From NCBI RefSeq assembly GCF_014066305.1, contig NW_023501070.1:1-64000 (forward strand): a stretch of 64,000 nt of DNA, written 5' to 3'. This document shows positions 1 to 12,670 of this stretch, one piece after another. Origin of the DNA: Letharia columbiana. Its lineage: Eukaryota > Ascomycota > Lecanoromycetes > Lecanorales > Parmeliaceae. Below the pieces are notes generated by a model, which saw only the letters and a list, made by a program, of their open reading frames with translations, did not search any database and was not told the DNA's origin. The position numbers and the translations under genes were made by a program. The number at the start of each line of letters is the position of its first letter. Position 1 is the stretch's first letter.

Positions 1-1037
1 ATATTCTATTATTAATAAATTTTATATAAAAATAATAAAAAGTTTTATTTAAAAAATTATTAAATAAAAAGATTTTATTATTTTCTATATTATTTTAATA
101 ATAAAACTTTATTAATAATATTTAATATTATTTCTAAATTTATCTATTATATCTAACGAAATTTCTTAAAAAAAATTTAAAATAAAGCTTTTAAAATTAA
201 TAGCGTAATTAATTTTTAAAAATATTTAATTTTATAAAGAGTAATAGCTAGTAGACTATAATTAGAAAGATAATTAAAAATATATATAAAATTAAATTTA
301 CTATCTAAATAAAATCTATATAATTTTCTTATTTTAAATATATAATTAATAACGCTTTTTCTTTTATCTATATCTTTTTAATTTATAATAAATTTTCTTA
401 AAATCTTATTACTCAACTTTCTAGTTACTTTTATTATTAATAATATTTAAAATACTATTTTATTTATTATAATCATCGCGAAAAGTATATTAAATCTTCT
501 CTTTCTAAATTTCTTATTATATTTATTCTTTTTTAATAATTTTCTTATAAATAGATATTCTTTAACTATTATAATCTTTATATTTTTACTTTAGATGTTA
601 TTAAGATTTTTATTTTTATAAATAATATTTTAACTTTAAAAAGTAATTTAATTTTAAAATAAACTTATTATTATCGCTAGATATATTATTATTAAATATA
701 TATATTAACTCTTTATTCTTATTAATAACGTATTTATAAATTTATTTAATTTAAAAAATTAAATAATTATAATAATAATTAGAAAAGAAAAGATTATATT
801 TAAACTCTTTTTTATTATAATAATTAAAATTATAAAAATTATTTCTTCTTTTTCTAATTATATTAATTACTTATATATTAAAATTAATAAATTTATATAA
901 ATTTATTATAAAACTTATCGCTAAATTATAATATTATTATTTTTATTATATATTAGAAATTTTTAATCTTAAGCTTCTTTTATAATAAAGTCTATTTTTT
1001 TTTAATATAATTAAATTTATTAGCGAATTATTATCTA

Positions 1038-1270
1038 AATTTATTATTTAATTACTTCTAAAACTTTATAGCTAATTACTTTTAGAACTTTCTAATTAAC
1101 TATTTTTAAAACTTTCTAACTAATTACTTCTAAAACTTTTTAATTAATTATCTCTAGAATTTTTTAATTAATTATTTTAAAAACTTTCTAACTAAGTATC
1201 TTTAGAATTTTCTAATTAATAACTTTAAGAATTTTTTAATTTATTATTTTTAGAACCTTCTAACTAACTT
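1038..1270. repeat. 24-bp tandem repeat, about nine units, RIP-mutated
   Basis: Units of exactly 24 bp start at 1062, 1086 and so on through 1206 and beyond, in the pattern aactttctaactaattactt plus four variable bases. Units differ mainly by C/T and A/G changes. The period is a multiple of three, so before mutation it could have encoded an eight-residue repeat within a transposon protein. That last point is inference. Confidence 0.85.
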
Positions 1271-3597
1271 AATATTTTTTTAAAATTAAAAAATTAAATA
1301 ATTAGTTAAGAGTTTATTAATAAAAATTCTTAATTAAAAATATCTATATTTATTTTTATATCTTTTTAAATATAAGTATAAAATAAATAATATTTTAAAA
1401 GTAAGTAATTTAATTAGTATTCTAATTATCTTTCTAATAATTCTTTAAAAAAGAAAACGCGTATAATAAATTAAAAGTATAAAATAAAATCTTAAAAAAG
1501 ATAAACTTATCTTATAAAATTCTTAGATCTAAATTCTTAGAAGTTTAAAATAGATATCTATTATTATATAAAAGCTAAGAAAAATCTATTATTAATAATA
1601 ATTCTTAAAGATTTTAATTAAATTATTAAATTTAAAAAAATTTAATTAAAATTTAACTTTATAATATTAAAAATTAATATTAAATTTCTTTATAAATAAG
1701 ATTTTAAAAAAACGCGAAAACGCGTTAATAAACTAGCTTATTTTTTAATTAATATATTCTTAAATCTTTTCATATTTTAATTTTTTCTAACACTTTTTAT
1801 AATTATATTATCTTTTATAATAATATAATTCTACTTAAATTTTCTTATCGTTTTTATTATAATATTAATATACTTTTTATAATATATTCTTTAATATTTT
1901 ATAATAAGCTTTTTATATAAAAATTATTATTATAATTATCTTAAATAAGAATTTAATTAAATAAGTAAATTTATATATTTTTTATTATTTCTTAATATTA
2001 TAAAAGTTAATATTATTAATAAAGATAATAACTTTAATTTACCTTATTATATTACCTCTAAAGAAATAAAAATATTCTAAAAACTTAAATAATAGTAAAA
2101 TATAAAAAATAGTAAATAAATATTTTAAGAATAAGAATATAATAAAATCGCGTTAGTATTTAATAAGTCTAAATCTATATAAACTATTAAAAATAATTTT
2201 AAAAAAATAAAATAATATAAATACGATAGCGAAATCTATAGTTAAAAAAAACTCTTAACTTTCTTTAAATATTAAATAATTACTTCTAAAAAAAAGAAAA
2301 TAAAAAAGAAAATTATTAAATATATTATATATACTTATTATACTTATTATAAATTTTAATTATTATTATAATTATTCTAATATCTTTCTAATATTATAGT
2401 TAATATTTATATATAATATTTTATATATTATATCGAAGATAATAAATTCTATAAATAATTAAATTTATTAGATATAGTTTTAATTTTAGATTTTATTAAG
2501 AATATTAATATAAAGCGTAATAAGTAACTTAATATAAAGAAAGAAGATAAAAATATAATTATCGATATATAATTAAATATTATTAATTAAAAAATTAAAC
2601 GATTTAAAAACTTTTAACTTCTTTTAAAGAATATAAATTTTTAAATAATATTAATAGATAAGATATAAATATAAAAAATCGAAATATTTATTAATATTTT
2701 TTTATTATAATAACGAGTATAGTAAATTATAATTAAATCTAATAGAAAGAAGATTAAATATCTAGAAATTTTCGAAGATATAATAAACTCTTAAAAGAAT
2801 ATTTATTCTTATTATATAAGAGTCTTATATAATTTATAAAAATTTTCTTAAAAAAGAATCATTAAAATAATATTTATTAATATAAATTTTTCTCTATATT
2901 AATTTTAATTTTAATATTCTAATTTATATTTAAATAGACTTATTATTTATATACTAATCTTATTTATATCGAACTTACTTATAAAAAATCTTAAGTTATA
3001 AAATTTAAAAAAGTTTATTATCTTTTCTTTTTATATATATTTTTTATTAAAATAAAACGCGTAGTTTTTAGAAATTATATAATATAGATATTTAAGAATA
3101 AAAAAGAATAAATATTATTATTAAAATTAATTAGATAGTAATTTAAAAATTATAATATAATAAGATATAAATTTATATTTAATAAAGTAAGCGAAAAGAT
3201 ATAAAAGACTTTTAAGCTTATTAATATTAAATTAATATATAAAAATATCGCTAATATATTTAAGTAATCTAAATATTTTTATAAAAATATAAATTATCTA
3301 GATTTAAAATCTTAATAAATTAATTATATAATTCTAATTCTAGATTAAAAATAAGAATATAAGTATTTTTCGCTATTATAATTATTTTTAAATAATAATA
3401 ATTATAAAGATAATTAGAATTCTCTATCGCTATAAAAATATATATTATAATTTATAATTCTTTATATAATAGATTCTTTTCTTAGTTAGATTATATTTAA
3501 AAATTTTAAATAATAAAATATTATTTAATACGCGACTAGATATTTATATAAAAATAAAATATAAATTTTAATTTAATTAATAAACTTAATAAAAAAA

Positions 3598-4278
3598 TAG
3601 AAAGTAAGCTTTTAAATAGATTAAATAAAATATAATAGATAAGTAATAAATAACTTCTAAGTCTAGTTATTATTCTAATAAACTTATATTTTAATAATAT
3701 TATATAAGAAAAATACGCGAGCGTAATTTAGAGAAAGTTTAGAGTTTCGCTCTTCGCGTAAATTATTATATATATAAATAAAGATAAAAGCTTAGATTAT
3801 AAGAATATAGATAATATTAAAATTAAATAAGATATAAGTATTAAGAATAATTCTATTATACGTATTAATAATTAAATAAATTTTATCTTTTAAACTATTT
3901 AAAAGCGCGATATAAAATTTAATAATAAGCTTTATTATAATTTAAATATAATAATATTAATACGTTAATTAATAAATATTAAGCTATTATAAAAATTTTA
4001 AAATATTAAATATAATTATACTTAGAAGATAAAATTATAAATCTTTATTAATATATAATTAATTTAATATATAATAATAAAAAGTTTACTACGAAAGCTA
4101 TACTATCTAAATTAATACTTTAATCTTAATAATTACTCTTATTATTATACGAGTAATATAAAATTATCTCTTATTTAAGTATATTTAATTCTTAATTCTA
4201 ATTACTATTATAAATATTATTAATCTATTCTAAAATCATTAAATCTACTTTTATATACTTTCTATATCTTATTCTTTT
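3598..4278 (+). repeat. Dispersed direct repeat, copy A (possible LTR), RIP-mutated
   Basis: This stretch of about 680 bp is repeated in direct orientation at 6,136-6,818. Both begin with tagaaa followed by taagcttttaaata and end near tttatatactttctatat. Differences are dominated by transitions. Two similar copies about 1.86 kb apart could be the long terminal repeats of a short or internally deleted retroelement, but no primer-binding site or polyprotein is recognisable after RIP. Confidence 0.75.
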
Positions 4279-4737
4279 TTTAATTAAATAGTAATTAAAT
4301 TTTAAATTAAAATAAATACTTAGAAGAGAAAAGTTTATAAATACTTAATTATATAATTTTATTTCTTTTATACTTTTTATAACTATTAGAGTAATTAATA
4401 ATACGTAATTATATCTTATAATTATATCTATAATAATTAATTAATTTAATAATTAAATTATATAAAGATAAGTCTATTCTCGTTTTTAGTTTAAATAATT
4501 TAATTAAAATAATTATAAGATTTAAATTCTTTTTCTATAATATAACTCGCTTTTTATATATTATATAAAGATAAATATCTATTTAAATAGAAATTATTAG
4601 AGCTAATTATAAAGTATAATAATAAAAGATTTACTCTTAAATTAACGAATTAGAAAAACTTCTATTATCTTATATAATACTTTAAAAGCGAATCTTTAAA
4701 TATAATAGCGCTTTAATAAATTTTAATTAAGTATAAT

Positions 4738-6062
4738 TTAATAAATTAGATATTAAAAAAAAAGCTTTAAAATTATAAAATTAATTAATTTTTAATAATA
4801 ATAAATCTCGCGTAAAGCTTAAGCTATAACTTATATTAATTATATATAATAAATATAATAATAATTAAAAGAATATACTATTTAATTTTTATTAATATTT
4901 TAATATTATTAAAATAAAAGTAATATTTATTAAAATAATAGTAATAATAATTAAAGTAGCGATAATATTTAATAAAGTCTTTATTTTAATATTATATTCT
5001 AGCACTTTAAAATAGTATTAGCTTTTTTAAAGAGCTATTAATAATAGATTAAGTATATATAAATTAAGCTTTTCGCGTAATCTATCTACGTATTAATTTA
5101 AAGTTATTAAAAAATAAAAAATAAATATATAACTTAATAACTACGTTATATTTTTAATATTATTATAATAATATTAAATTACTTAAATAAAAGTCTAATA
5201 TATAAAGAAAATAGTTTAATAATAAAAAGAATTAATATAAAAAAGAAAGTCTTAGAAAAAAGAAAAGAGAAAGAAAAGCTTAAATATCTATCGCGTATAT
5301 TAAATTTTTAAATTACTTTATATTATTTAGCTTAAATTAAATATTAATAAAATATTTTCTCTTTAATTTTAAAGATTTAAGCTTAAGTAAATTATATTTA
5401 TTAAATACTATTATCTAATATAATCTTAACTACTTTTATAATAATTATAATTATTATTATAATTTATATAAATTAAAAGATAAAAGATTTAAAAGAGTAA
5501 GCTAGTAAATAGTTATTTTTATCTAATTTAGCTAATACTAAACTATTATAATTTATTAAAATTTTCGCGTATTTTATTCTTACTTTCTTATCTTTAAGTC
5601 TTATTATTTTTATAAAAATAATTATTCTTTAAATCGAATTCTATAATAATATATTTAAAATAATATATAATATATATTCTCTTTATTTCTAATATCGATA
5701 CTTATTAAAATTAACGCACTTTTTAATAAAATAAGCTTTAATTAAAATTAAGAATAGCTTAATATTCGTAGATATTTATATAAGCCCTTTAATTCTTTTA
5801 TATATATTTATTAATTTATTTTTTTATAATAATTAAAGTAAAAGAGATTAAGTTTAATAATTTATTATAATAAATATTAAATATTAATAATAATAGCGAT
5901 ATTAAAGAATCTTAATATAAATTAATTAAATAGCGATTAAGCTTTTAATTAAAATAAAAAGTAAAGAATAAACTTAGTTAAAATAAAAATATTAAGAGAT
6001 TATAATAGCGAATAAATATATTTACGTCTAAGAAGAAATTAATTAAAAAAATAAAGAAAGTT
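4738..6062 (+). repeat. 1.3-kb repeat, also present at 62,688-64,000
   Basis: The stretch from aaaagctttaaaattata onward matches the last 1.3 kb of the window in the same orientation, with mostly transition differences and a few small gaps. The second copy runs off the window end, so the full repeat is longer. It lies between the two 680-bp direct repeats at 3,598 and 6,136, so it may be the internal part of that element. Confidence 0.75.
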
Positions 6063-6135
6063 AATATTTTAATTATTAACTACGCTATAATTATTAAAAA
6101 GTATAAAATTAAATATATTAATATATTATTATTAT

Positions 6136-6818
6136 AATAGAAATAAGCTTTTAAATAAATTAGATAAAATATAATAGATAAATAATAAATATTTTTTAAT
6201 TCTAATTATTATTCTAGTAAATTTATATTTTAATAATATTCTATAAAAAAAGTACGTAAGCGTAATTACGAAGAAGTCTAAAATTTCGCTTATCGCGCGA
6301 ATTATCGTATATATAAATAAAGATAAAAGCTCGAATTAAAAGAAAATAGATAATATCGAAGTTAAATAAAATATAAATATTAAGAATAATTCTACTATAC
6401 GCGCTAATAATTAAGTAGATCTTATTTTTTAAACTACTTAAGAGTATAATATAAAACTTAATAATAAACGCTATTATAGCTTAGATATAATAATATTAAC
6501 GCGCTAATTAATAAGTATTAAGCTATTATAAAAATCTTAAAATATTAAACGCGATTATATTTAAAAGATAAAATTATAAATCTTTATTTATATATAATTA
6601 ATTTAGCGTATAATAATAAAAAGCTTATTATAAAAGCTACGCTATTTAAATTAATATTTTAATCTTAATTATTATTATCGCTATTATATAAGTAATATAA
6701 AACTATTTTTTATTTCGAGTATATCTAATTCTTAATTCTAATTATTATTATAAATATCGTTAATTTATTTTAGAATTATTAAATATACTTTTATATACTT
6801 TCTATATTTAATCTTTTT
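6136..6818 (+). repeat. Dispersed direct repeat, copy B (possible LTR), RIP-mutated
   Basis: Partner of the copy at 3,598-4,278. This copy keeps more CpG-containing positions, for example cgcttatcgcgcgaattatcg near 6,289 where the partner reads cgctcttcgcgtaaattat. The two copies have therefore been mutated independently. Confidence 0.75.
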
Positions 6819-7203
6819 TTTATATATCGCGAGAAGATAGCTTAAAGAAATATAACTTATTATATTAAGCTATAATACTTTTAAAAGAATATTAAGAAAT
6901 ATATTAACTTTTCTAAATTAACGATTTAATAAAAAAACTATAATTATAATATATATAATTTTATATTAGATAGCGATATTAAAAATATATAATAGATATA
7001 TAAAATTATCGTCGATAGCTTTAATTATAAAGTATTAACGAATTTCGCGTAATTAATATTAGAAGAAGATAAGTTTTTCTTATTATTAATAGATATAGCT
7101 CGCTTTCTTTTATATATATAAAATAATAAAATATAATTATATTTAATTTTATATCTTATTAATTTAGCGTAGTTATTAATTAGAATAATAATTAGAATAA
7201 CTA

Positions 7204-7412
7204 CTTCTAAATATAAAAATCTTAATCGAGATATTCTATATATATATTATTTTATAATATAATATTATAAATATATTATATCGTAAGATATCCCGTTAAA
7301 ATTTTATATTATATTAGATATAAGATGATATAAATCTTAATAACTTATACTATATTAGAGTATAATATAATAAATTAATATTCTATATTATCTTATATCT
7401 TTTCGACTAATA
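7204..7412. mobile_element. RIP-mutated terminus of a hAT-like element
   Basis: These 209 bases align without gaps to the right 209 bases of the clean element at 47,786-48,639 (its positions 48,431-48,639). Nearly every difference is C-to-T or G-to-A. The clean end CCTTTCCGGCCAGTA appears here as tcttttcgactaata, ending at 7,412. CpG positions such as the cg in the terminal repeat are kept. The element must extend leftwards from 7,412, but its other end was not found in this window. The eight bases after it (aactatta) would be its target duplication if it is intact. Confidence 0.88.
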
Positions 7413-8833
7413 AACTATTAATTATTCTTCTTTTATTATTTTATTAATTTTATTAATTTAATTAATATAAATATAATCGTCTTCGATACTCTTTATTTAA
7501 AGATTACTTAACGTCTAAGATATATATACTTCTTTTACTTATCTCTTAAAGTCTCTATTAATATCTTTAAGTTATCTCTTGATAAATTTATTACTATTAA
7601 TAATTAAGATTAGTAGCTTAATAGCTATTTACTATTATTTATAAACGTATTAGAAGATTCTTAAAAAGAGCTTAAATAAATATATTCTTTTTTATATATT
7701 TCTTTTAAGTTAATAATAATATCTTTTAATCTAATAATATTATCTTTTAAGATATATCTTTCTTCTTTATCTATTCTTTATTACTCTATTTTAAAACCTC
7801 TTAATATATATTAAATTCTAAATATCGTTAAAAAGAAGCTTTTAAAAATATATTAATTATATTAAACGCGTTCGAAATCGAATAATAATTCTTTTATTTA
7901 TTTATATAATTATTCTTTTTTTTTTTTTTATTAATTCTATTAATTTTATTTAATATAAATATATTTACTCTTAATACTTTTATATTTAATTAAATAAGAG
8001 ATAAATCTATAATAAACGAATACGAAGAATATTATAAAGAATATTACGAAGATAGTTATTAGTAGTAGTAATATAATAAGTCTACTCTTTATAATCTTAT
8101 ATTAATTTACTTAATTAATATAAGAGAAGTTATTATAATAGATAAATATAAAGAATATTACGAAGAAATTAAGCGATAATAAAATTCTTAATATTAAGAA
8201 TACGACTTAACTCTCTAAGATTTTATATTATATACTCTTTATAATTTTATATTAAATTATTATTTAATAAGTAAAGAATATTACTATAACTTAATTTATT
8301 ATTTCTATTATATTAATATAATATATTATTATAATAACGTTATAAGAGAAGAATTTACTACGATAATTATAGTTAATTAAGTCTCTATAGAAGAAATATT
8401 AAATAATATATATTTAAATAAATTAAAATCGTTCGATATCTTACTTTAATAGCTATTTTATTATTCGAAAGATTTTACTATAATAGAAGATAATATGAAA
8501 TTTATACTACTAATTAATATATTATCTTTATTTCTTTTCGATATTTTAATACTTCTTATTATAAGAATATAGTCTTTCTCTATTTTTTATAAGTAATTAT
8601 TATAAATTAATTCTTTATACTCGATATATCTTTCTAGATAAATCTTAGCGCGTCTCTCTTTATATATATATATTTATATATTATATAGATTAAATTAATT
8701 TTTTAATAGTAGAAGTAGATTAAAAACGTATAGTAAGCGATTAAAGTTCGATTTAACTTAGAATTAAAGCTAAAAGTTAATTTAACTTAAAAAAATTTAA
8801 CTTTATAAATTTAACTTATAGACCTTTACTTAT

Positions 8834-9235
8834 AGAAAATAAAAAAGTTATTTTAAAATTAAATAATATATATCTATTTTTTAATTAGAGCTATCGCGCG
8901 AACTTTAATAAGCGATATTTAAATTTCTTATACTTTAATAATTATAAGATCGAATTTCGAAATTTTATTATTATTAAAAAGCGTAAACTTCGGGCTATAA
9001 TTTTAAAAAAAAATCTTAAAATTTTAATAGAAAATAGTAAAGTTATTAAAAGGTTAAAAGTAGAGAAAGAGATTTTTAATAATTACGAACGCTAATTTAT
9101 TTACTCGCGATATCTAATTAAAAAGCGTAGATCTAATAAATTAATAATTAACTATATATATAAATTTAAAATTTTCTAATTTAGCTTTATCTTATTCTTT
9201 TATATATATTAATAAATAAAAAATAAAATTTAGGC
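8834..9235 (+). repeat. Direct repeat partner of 10,438-10,875, RIP-mutated
   Basis: It shares a long colinear stretch with 10,438-10,875: the run aaattaaataatatatatct, then aataagcgatatttaaattt, then taattacgaacgctaattta followed by a CG-retaining segment and a region ending in tatatattaata. The two copies are about 1.6 kb apart in direct orientation, which could again reflect terminal repeats of a degraded retroelement. Confidence 0.65.
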
Positions 9236-10274
9236 GAGCTTTAATAAGATTAATACTTATATATTAAAAATAGTTTATAAATCTCTAAATATACTTAATT
9301 ATAATATTATTAGCTATTATCGAAGCTCTCTATTATATTCTTATAGCTTCTTAATTTTAATATTAACTTACTTTAAATATTATTAAATTTTATTCTATTA
9401 ATTTACTATCTTATTCTTTTTAATTTTAAAATTAATATACTATTTAATTACGTCTTAAAATTAATCTTATTAATAGCGAAGATTATAAAGTATAATAAGA
9501 AATTAATTAAATTTCTTATCGATTTAATAGCGTAATTAATTAATATTAACGATTTATTAAAAGTTTATAATATTTTTAATATTTTTTACTATATTATTAA
9601 ATAATAAGAATTATTAATAATTAAATATTTAAATAAAAAGATTACTAACTCGATTTATCTTACTTAATTATATATTTAAAATTTATAATAATTTTAAAAT
9701 AAAAAGAAGAGAATTTCGTTATTTCTTTTAAGTTTTTAATATTATAAATTTAAATAAAGAAGAGAAAAGAAAAATTTCTTATAATATCTTTTATAAGGCT
9801 TTATTATAAATTCGAAAAATAATATTATATTTTACGAAGATTTTTTTTCTTAATTTATAGATTATTTAAACTATTATAAAAATTATAAATAATTTAAATA
9901 TTATTCTTTTAAATACTTTTACTTCGCTTAGAAAATTAATTATATAATTATTAAGTTAAATAGTAATTTATTTAAATTTACTAGCTATATAAATAAATTA
10001 ATTTAATAATTACTTTAATTCTCTAATTAATTATAGAATTATTATATTATTTTAATAGATATTTTTTATAATATATTATCTATATAGTAGATTTATTTAA
10101 AAATATAATAACTTAATTTTATATCTTATTAAAGCTTCTATTAATAGATTTCTTAAATTTATCTATTAATTTAAATATAGTAAGTAAGATAATCTAGTTA
10201 TAATATTAAAATCGATATAAATATAATATTAATATAGACGAGTAAAGATTTATAAATTAAATTTATAATTTTTT

Positions 10275-10875
10275 TTTTAAATTAGAGCTATCGAGTAAAT
10301 TTAATAAGCGATCTTTAATAAGCGATATTTAAATTCCTTACGCTTTAATAATTATAAGACTAAATTTAGAAATTCTTTTTTTTCTAAAAGCCTATATTTT
10401 ATTCTATAATTTAAAATAAAAATCTTAAAATTTTAATAGAAAATAAAATCTTATTTTAAAATTAAATAATATATATCTAATTAAGACTATTCGACTATCG
10501 AGCGAACTTTAATAAGCGATATTTAAATTTCTTACGCTTTAATTATTATAAGACTAACTTTTAAAACTCTTAAAAATTCGAGAAGCCTATATCTTGTTCT
10601 ATAATTTAAAAAAAAATCTCAAAATTTTAATAAAAATAAAAAAGTTATTCTATATATAAATAATATATATCTATTTTTTTAATAAGAGAGGCGCTAAAGG
10701 GCGAGATTTTAATAATTACGAACGCTAATTTATTTATTCGCGATAAGTTAGTCGATCTAGTTAAAAAGCGTAGTAAACTCGAATTTATAATTAGCTATAT
10801 ATATAAATTTAAGATTTTTAAACTTAATTCTATCTTATTCTATTATATATATTAATATAATAAATAATAAAATTA
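10275..10875 (+). repeat. Tandem/dispersed copies of the 8,834 repeat
   Basis: The aataagcgatatttaaattt module of about 180 bp appears twice here (around 10,310 and 10,510), once at about 8,920 and once more, truncated, at about 11,110. The copy beginning near 10,438 continues through taattacgaacgctaattta and matches 8,834-9,235 to its end. The array shows local duplication followed by independent RIP. Confidence 0.65.
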
Positions 10876-11228
10876 GATATCGAATAATTATATAAATAAA
10901 ATTAGAAGATATTAAATAGTAATAAATATCTCTATTAAGATACGCTAGACTCTAATAGACTATAGAATTAAATAATATATTAAGAAAGATATAGAATAGG
11001 CTCGTAATATCGAGAACGAAGCGAAATAGTTTCGAAATTTATTAAAATTATTACTACTCGACTATCTAAGCTTATATTAAAGAATATTCTTAATAAAATA
11101 AAGAAGTTTTTAATAAGCGATATTTAAATTCTTTATTTTAAAATATTTATAAAATTAAATTTAATAATTCTTTTTTTATTTAAAAGTCTATTTTAACTTA
11201 AAGAGACTAAGTAATCTTAATACGTCTA

Positions 11229-12309
11229 AGAAACTAAGGCAAGGAGCGCGGCTGATGTTTCATGGAATAGGCATCTGAAGCTCGCATTGAAAATGCTCAC
11301 AGCAGATCATACTAGCCATCGCAACATTGTTTGGATGTCAGTCATTCAGTGGCCCGAGGAGCTAGTTATGAAACACTCGAGGAAACGCTATTCTCGTGGG
11401 TTTCAAATTAGATAAGAGTTCTACTCTAGCGCCCCTACCTAGGCGGAGACAATGAATGTGACAAGAAAGCTGGGAGAAGTGTTACGAGTTCGTGTCAGGA
11501 AGGGTGGGAAGTACTTCAGAGTCAGAATTACGAGAAGACACGGCGAGTTACATGTAATTTTCCCAGTGAAGTTACATACTATCTTGCTGACATCAGAGGC
11601 GTCAGTCTCAAGCTCCATGTACGGTCAGAGGCTATAATTTTCACAGACTACGTGCCTCTGATCGAGTGAAACCATTGGAAGCTATGCTTTAATGAGGGCG
11701 AGCTACACTATAGCTGAAGGCTTGATTAAAAAGCCTGCGAGGAGGGTAACCGCCTGGCGTTGCCTTGATCAGCGGGAAAGTATAACTGATTGATAGGTAA
11801 TGGAAGGTTGTTGAAATAATAGCAACATGCTAAGCCGCACAATTCAGCGGTAGTATGAACCGATTACGGGTGCGTACTGCGTAGCGTCCTCTTGCAATTA
11901 CTTAAAGGTGGCCACGTTCGCTCCTGTAGCCAGCAAATCCATTTCACCGACTTCTGATCTATCGGTCCATCACAAGTCTCACTCATATATATATAAGTTT
12001 AACTTAACGCTCTAAGCTAGTAATTACTATATCTACGTTCTCTCGTAACGTTAAGAAGGTGATTGTTGGGGCCCGCACCATCCCCATTGCCGTGGTCGAG
12101 TATATTTAAGGCAACGGCTGGAAACGCCAAATCGACGCCATCGATATGACTCTTCTTCGGGAAACAGTAGTCAAAGTGGCAACTGCGGTTTCAGGATCCA
12201 GTCTGGGGCTAACAAAGAATGAGAAAGATCGTACTGACAAAGTCGTTGTACAGTATGCCGTGCACTAGAGCAATCGTCTATGATATGGGTGTTAACGCTT
12301 CACAGTTCC
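11229..12309. other. Gene-poor left edge of first gene island
   Basis: Balanced composition starts abruptly here. The only open frame is a 61-codon plus-strand ORF at 11,452-11,637 with a basic, low-complexity translation and no recognisable family; I do not call it a gene. A short AT-rich patch near 11,985-12,055 with few CA/TG dinucleotides may be a small RIPed remnant. Confidence 0.6.
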
Positions 12310-12496
12310 ATGCCACATCCGAGTCCAGAAGATCCTCGAGTCCACTCCACAATTACCGGCGAAGATGAAAGCGGAAAAGAAGTGTTCAGGAAACATGTTG
12401 CTTATGATCCAAGCAAGGAAGCTGTAAGTGTTTTTGTCCCCTAGACGACCCTGACACCCAGCTTATCTTGAGCAGTCTTCCAGTGGCTCACAGTAG
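12310..12496 (+). CDS. Possible small two-exon gene or gene fragment
   Basis: An ATG at 12,310 opens 38 codons that end at a good donor (GTAAGT at 12,424). An acceptor CAG ends at 12,475, and a short second exon reaches TAG at 12,494-12,496, giving about 44 residues. The segment STITGEDESGKEVFRK resembles, from memory, the N-terminal start of some small fungal cupin proteins. No cupin core follows, so this could be a decayed 5' end rather than a working gene. The call rests only on the splice signals and that weak resemblance. Confidence 0.25.
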
Positions 12497-12670
12497 GATG
12501 GATACAGCCGTGAAGAACCAAGTGATTGCTTGCTAGTAAACTTGATCGATATCAACATATGTCGCAATAAGGCGGTGTCTCCAGCAGCTGAGGAGCTTTG
12601 TACGAAAGGAATTTGTATTTATATTTACTTGGTGTTCGCCATCATTTATCTTCTAGTCGAATGAGTTAAT

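Larger units (their letters stand above)
1..11228. repeat. RIP-degraded AT-rich transposon block (left)
   Basis: The block is extremely AT-rich (the first 120 bases contain five G or C). CpA and TpG are almost absent, TpA is in great excess, and remaining C sits mostly in CpG, CpT and CpC. This is the expected footprint of repeat-induced point mutation, the premeiotic C-to-T process of Pezizomycotina that acts on duplicated DNA, preferentially at CpA. No open frame of useful length survives on either strand. Several internal repeat families are listed separately. The right edge is sharp: within about 20 bases of 11,228 the sequence switches to balanced composition with normal CA and TG content. 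Original element identities cannot be read reliably by eye. Confidence 0.93.

Noticed and set aside
1..11228. Mitochondrial DNA or centromere as explanation for extreme AT content
   Set aside because: The specific lack of CpA/TpG with CpG kept, and independently mutated repeat copies, point to RIP; no mitochondrial gene is present. A centromere cannot be excluded for the larger block but nothing supports it.
11452..11637. 61-codon ORF near the left island edge
   Set aside because: Basic low-information translation, no family, no splice context.
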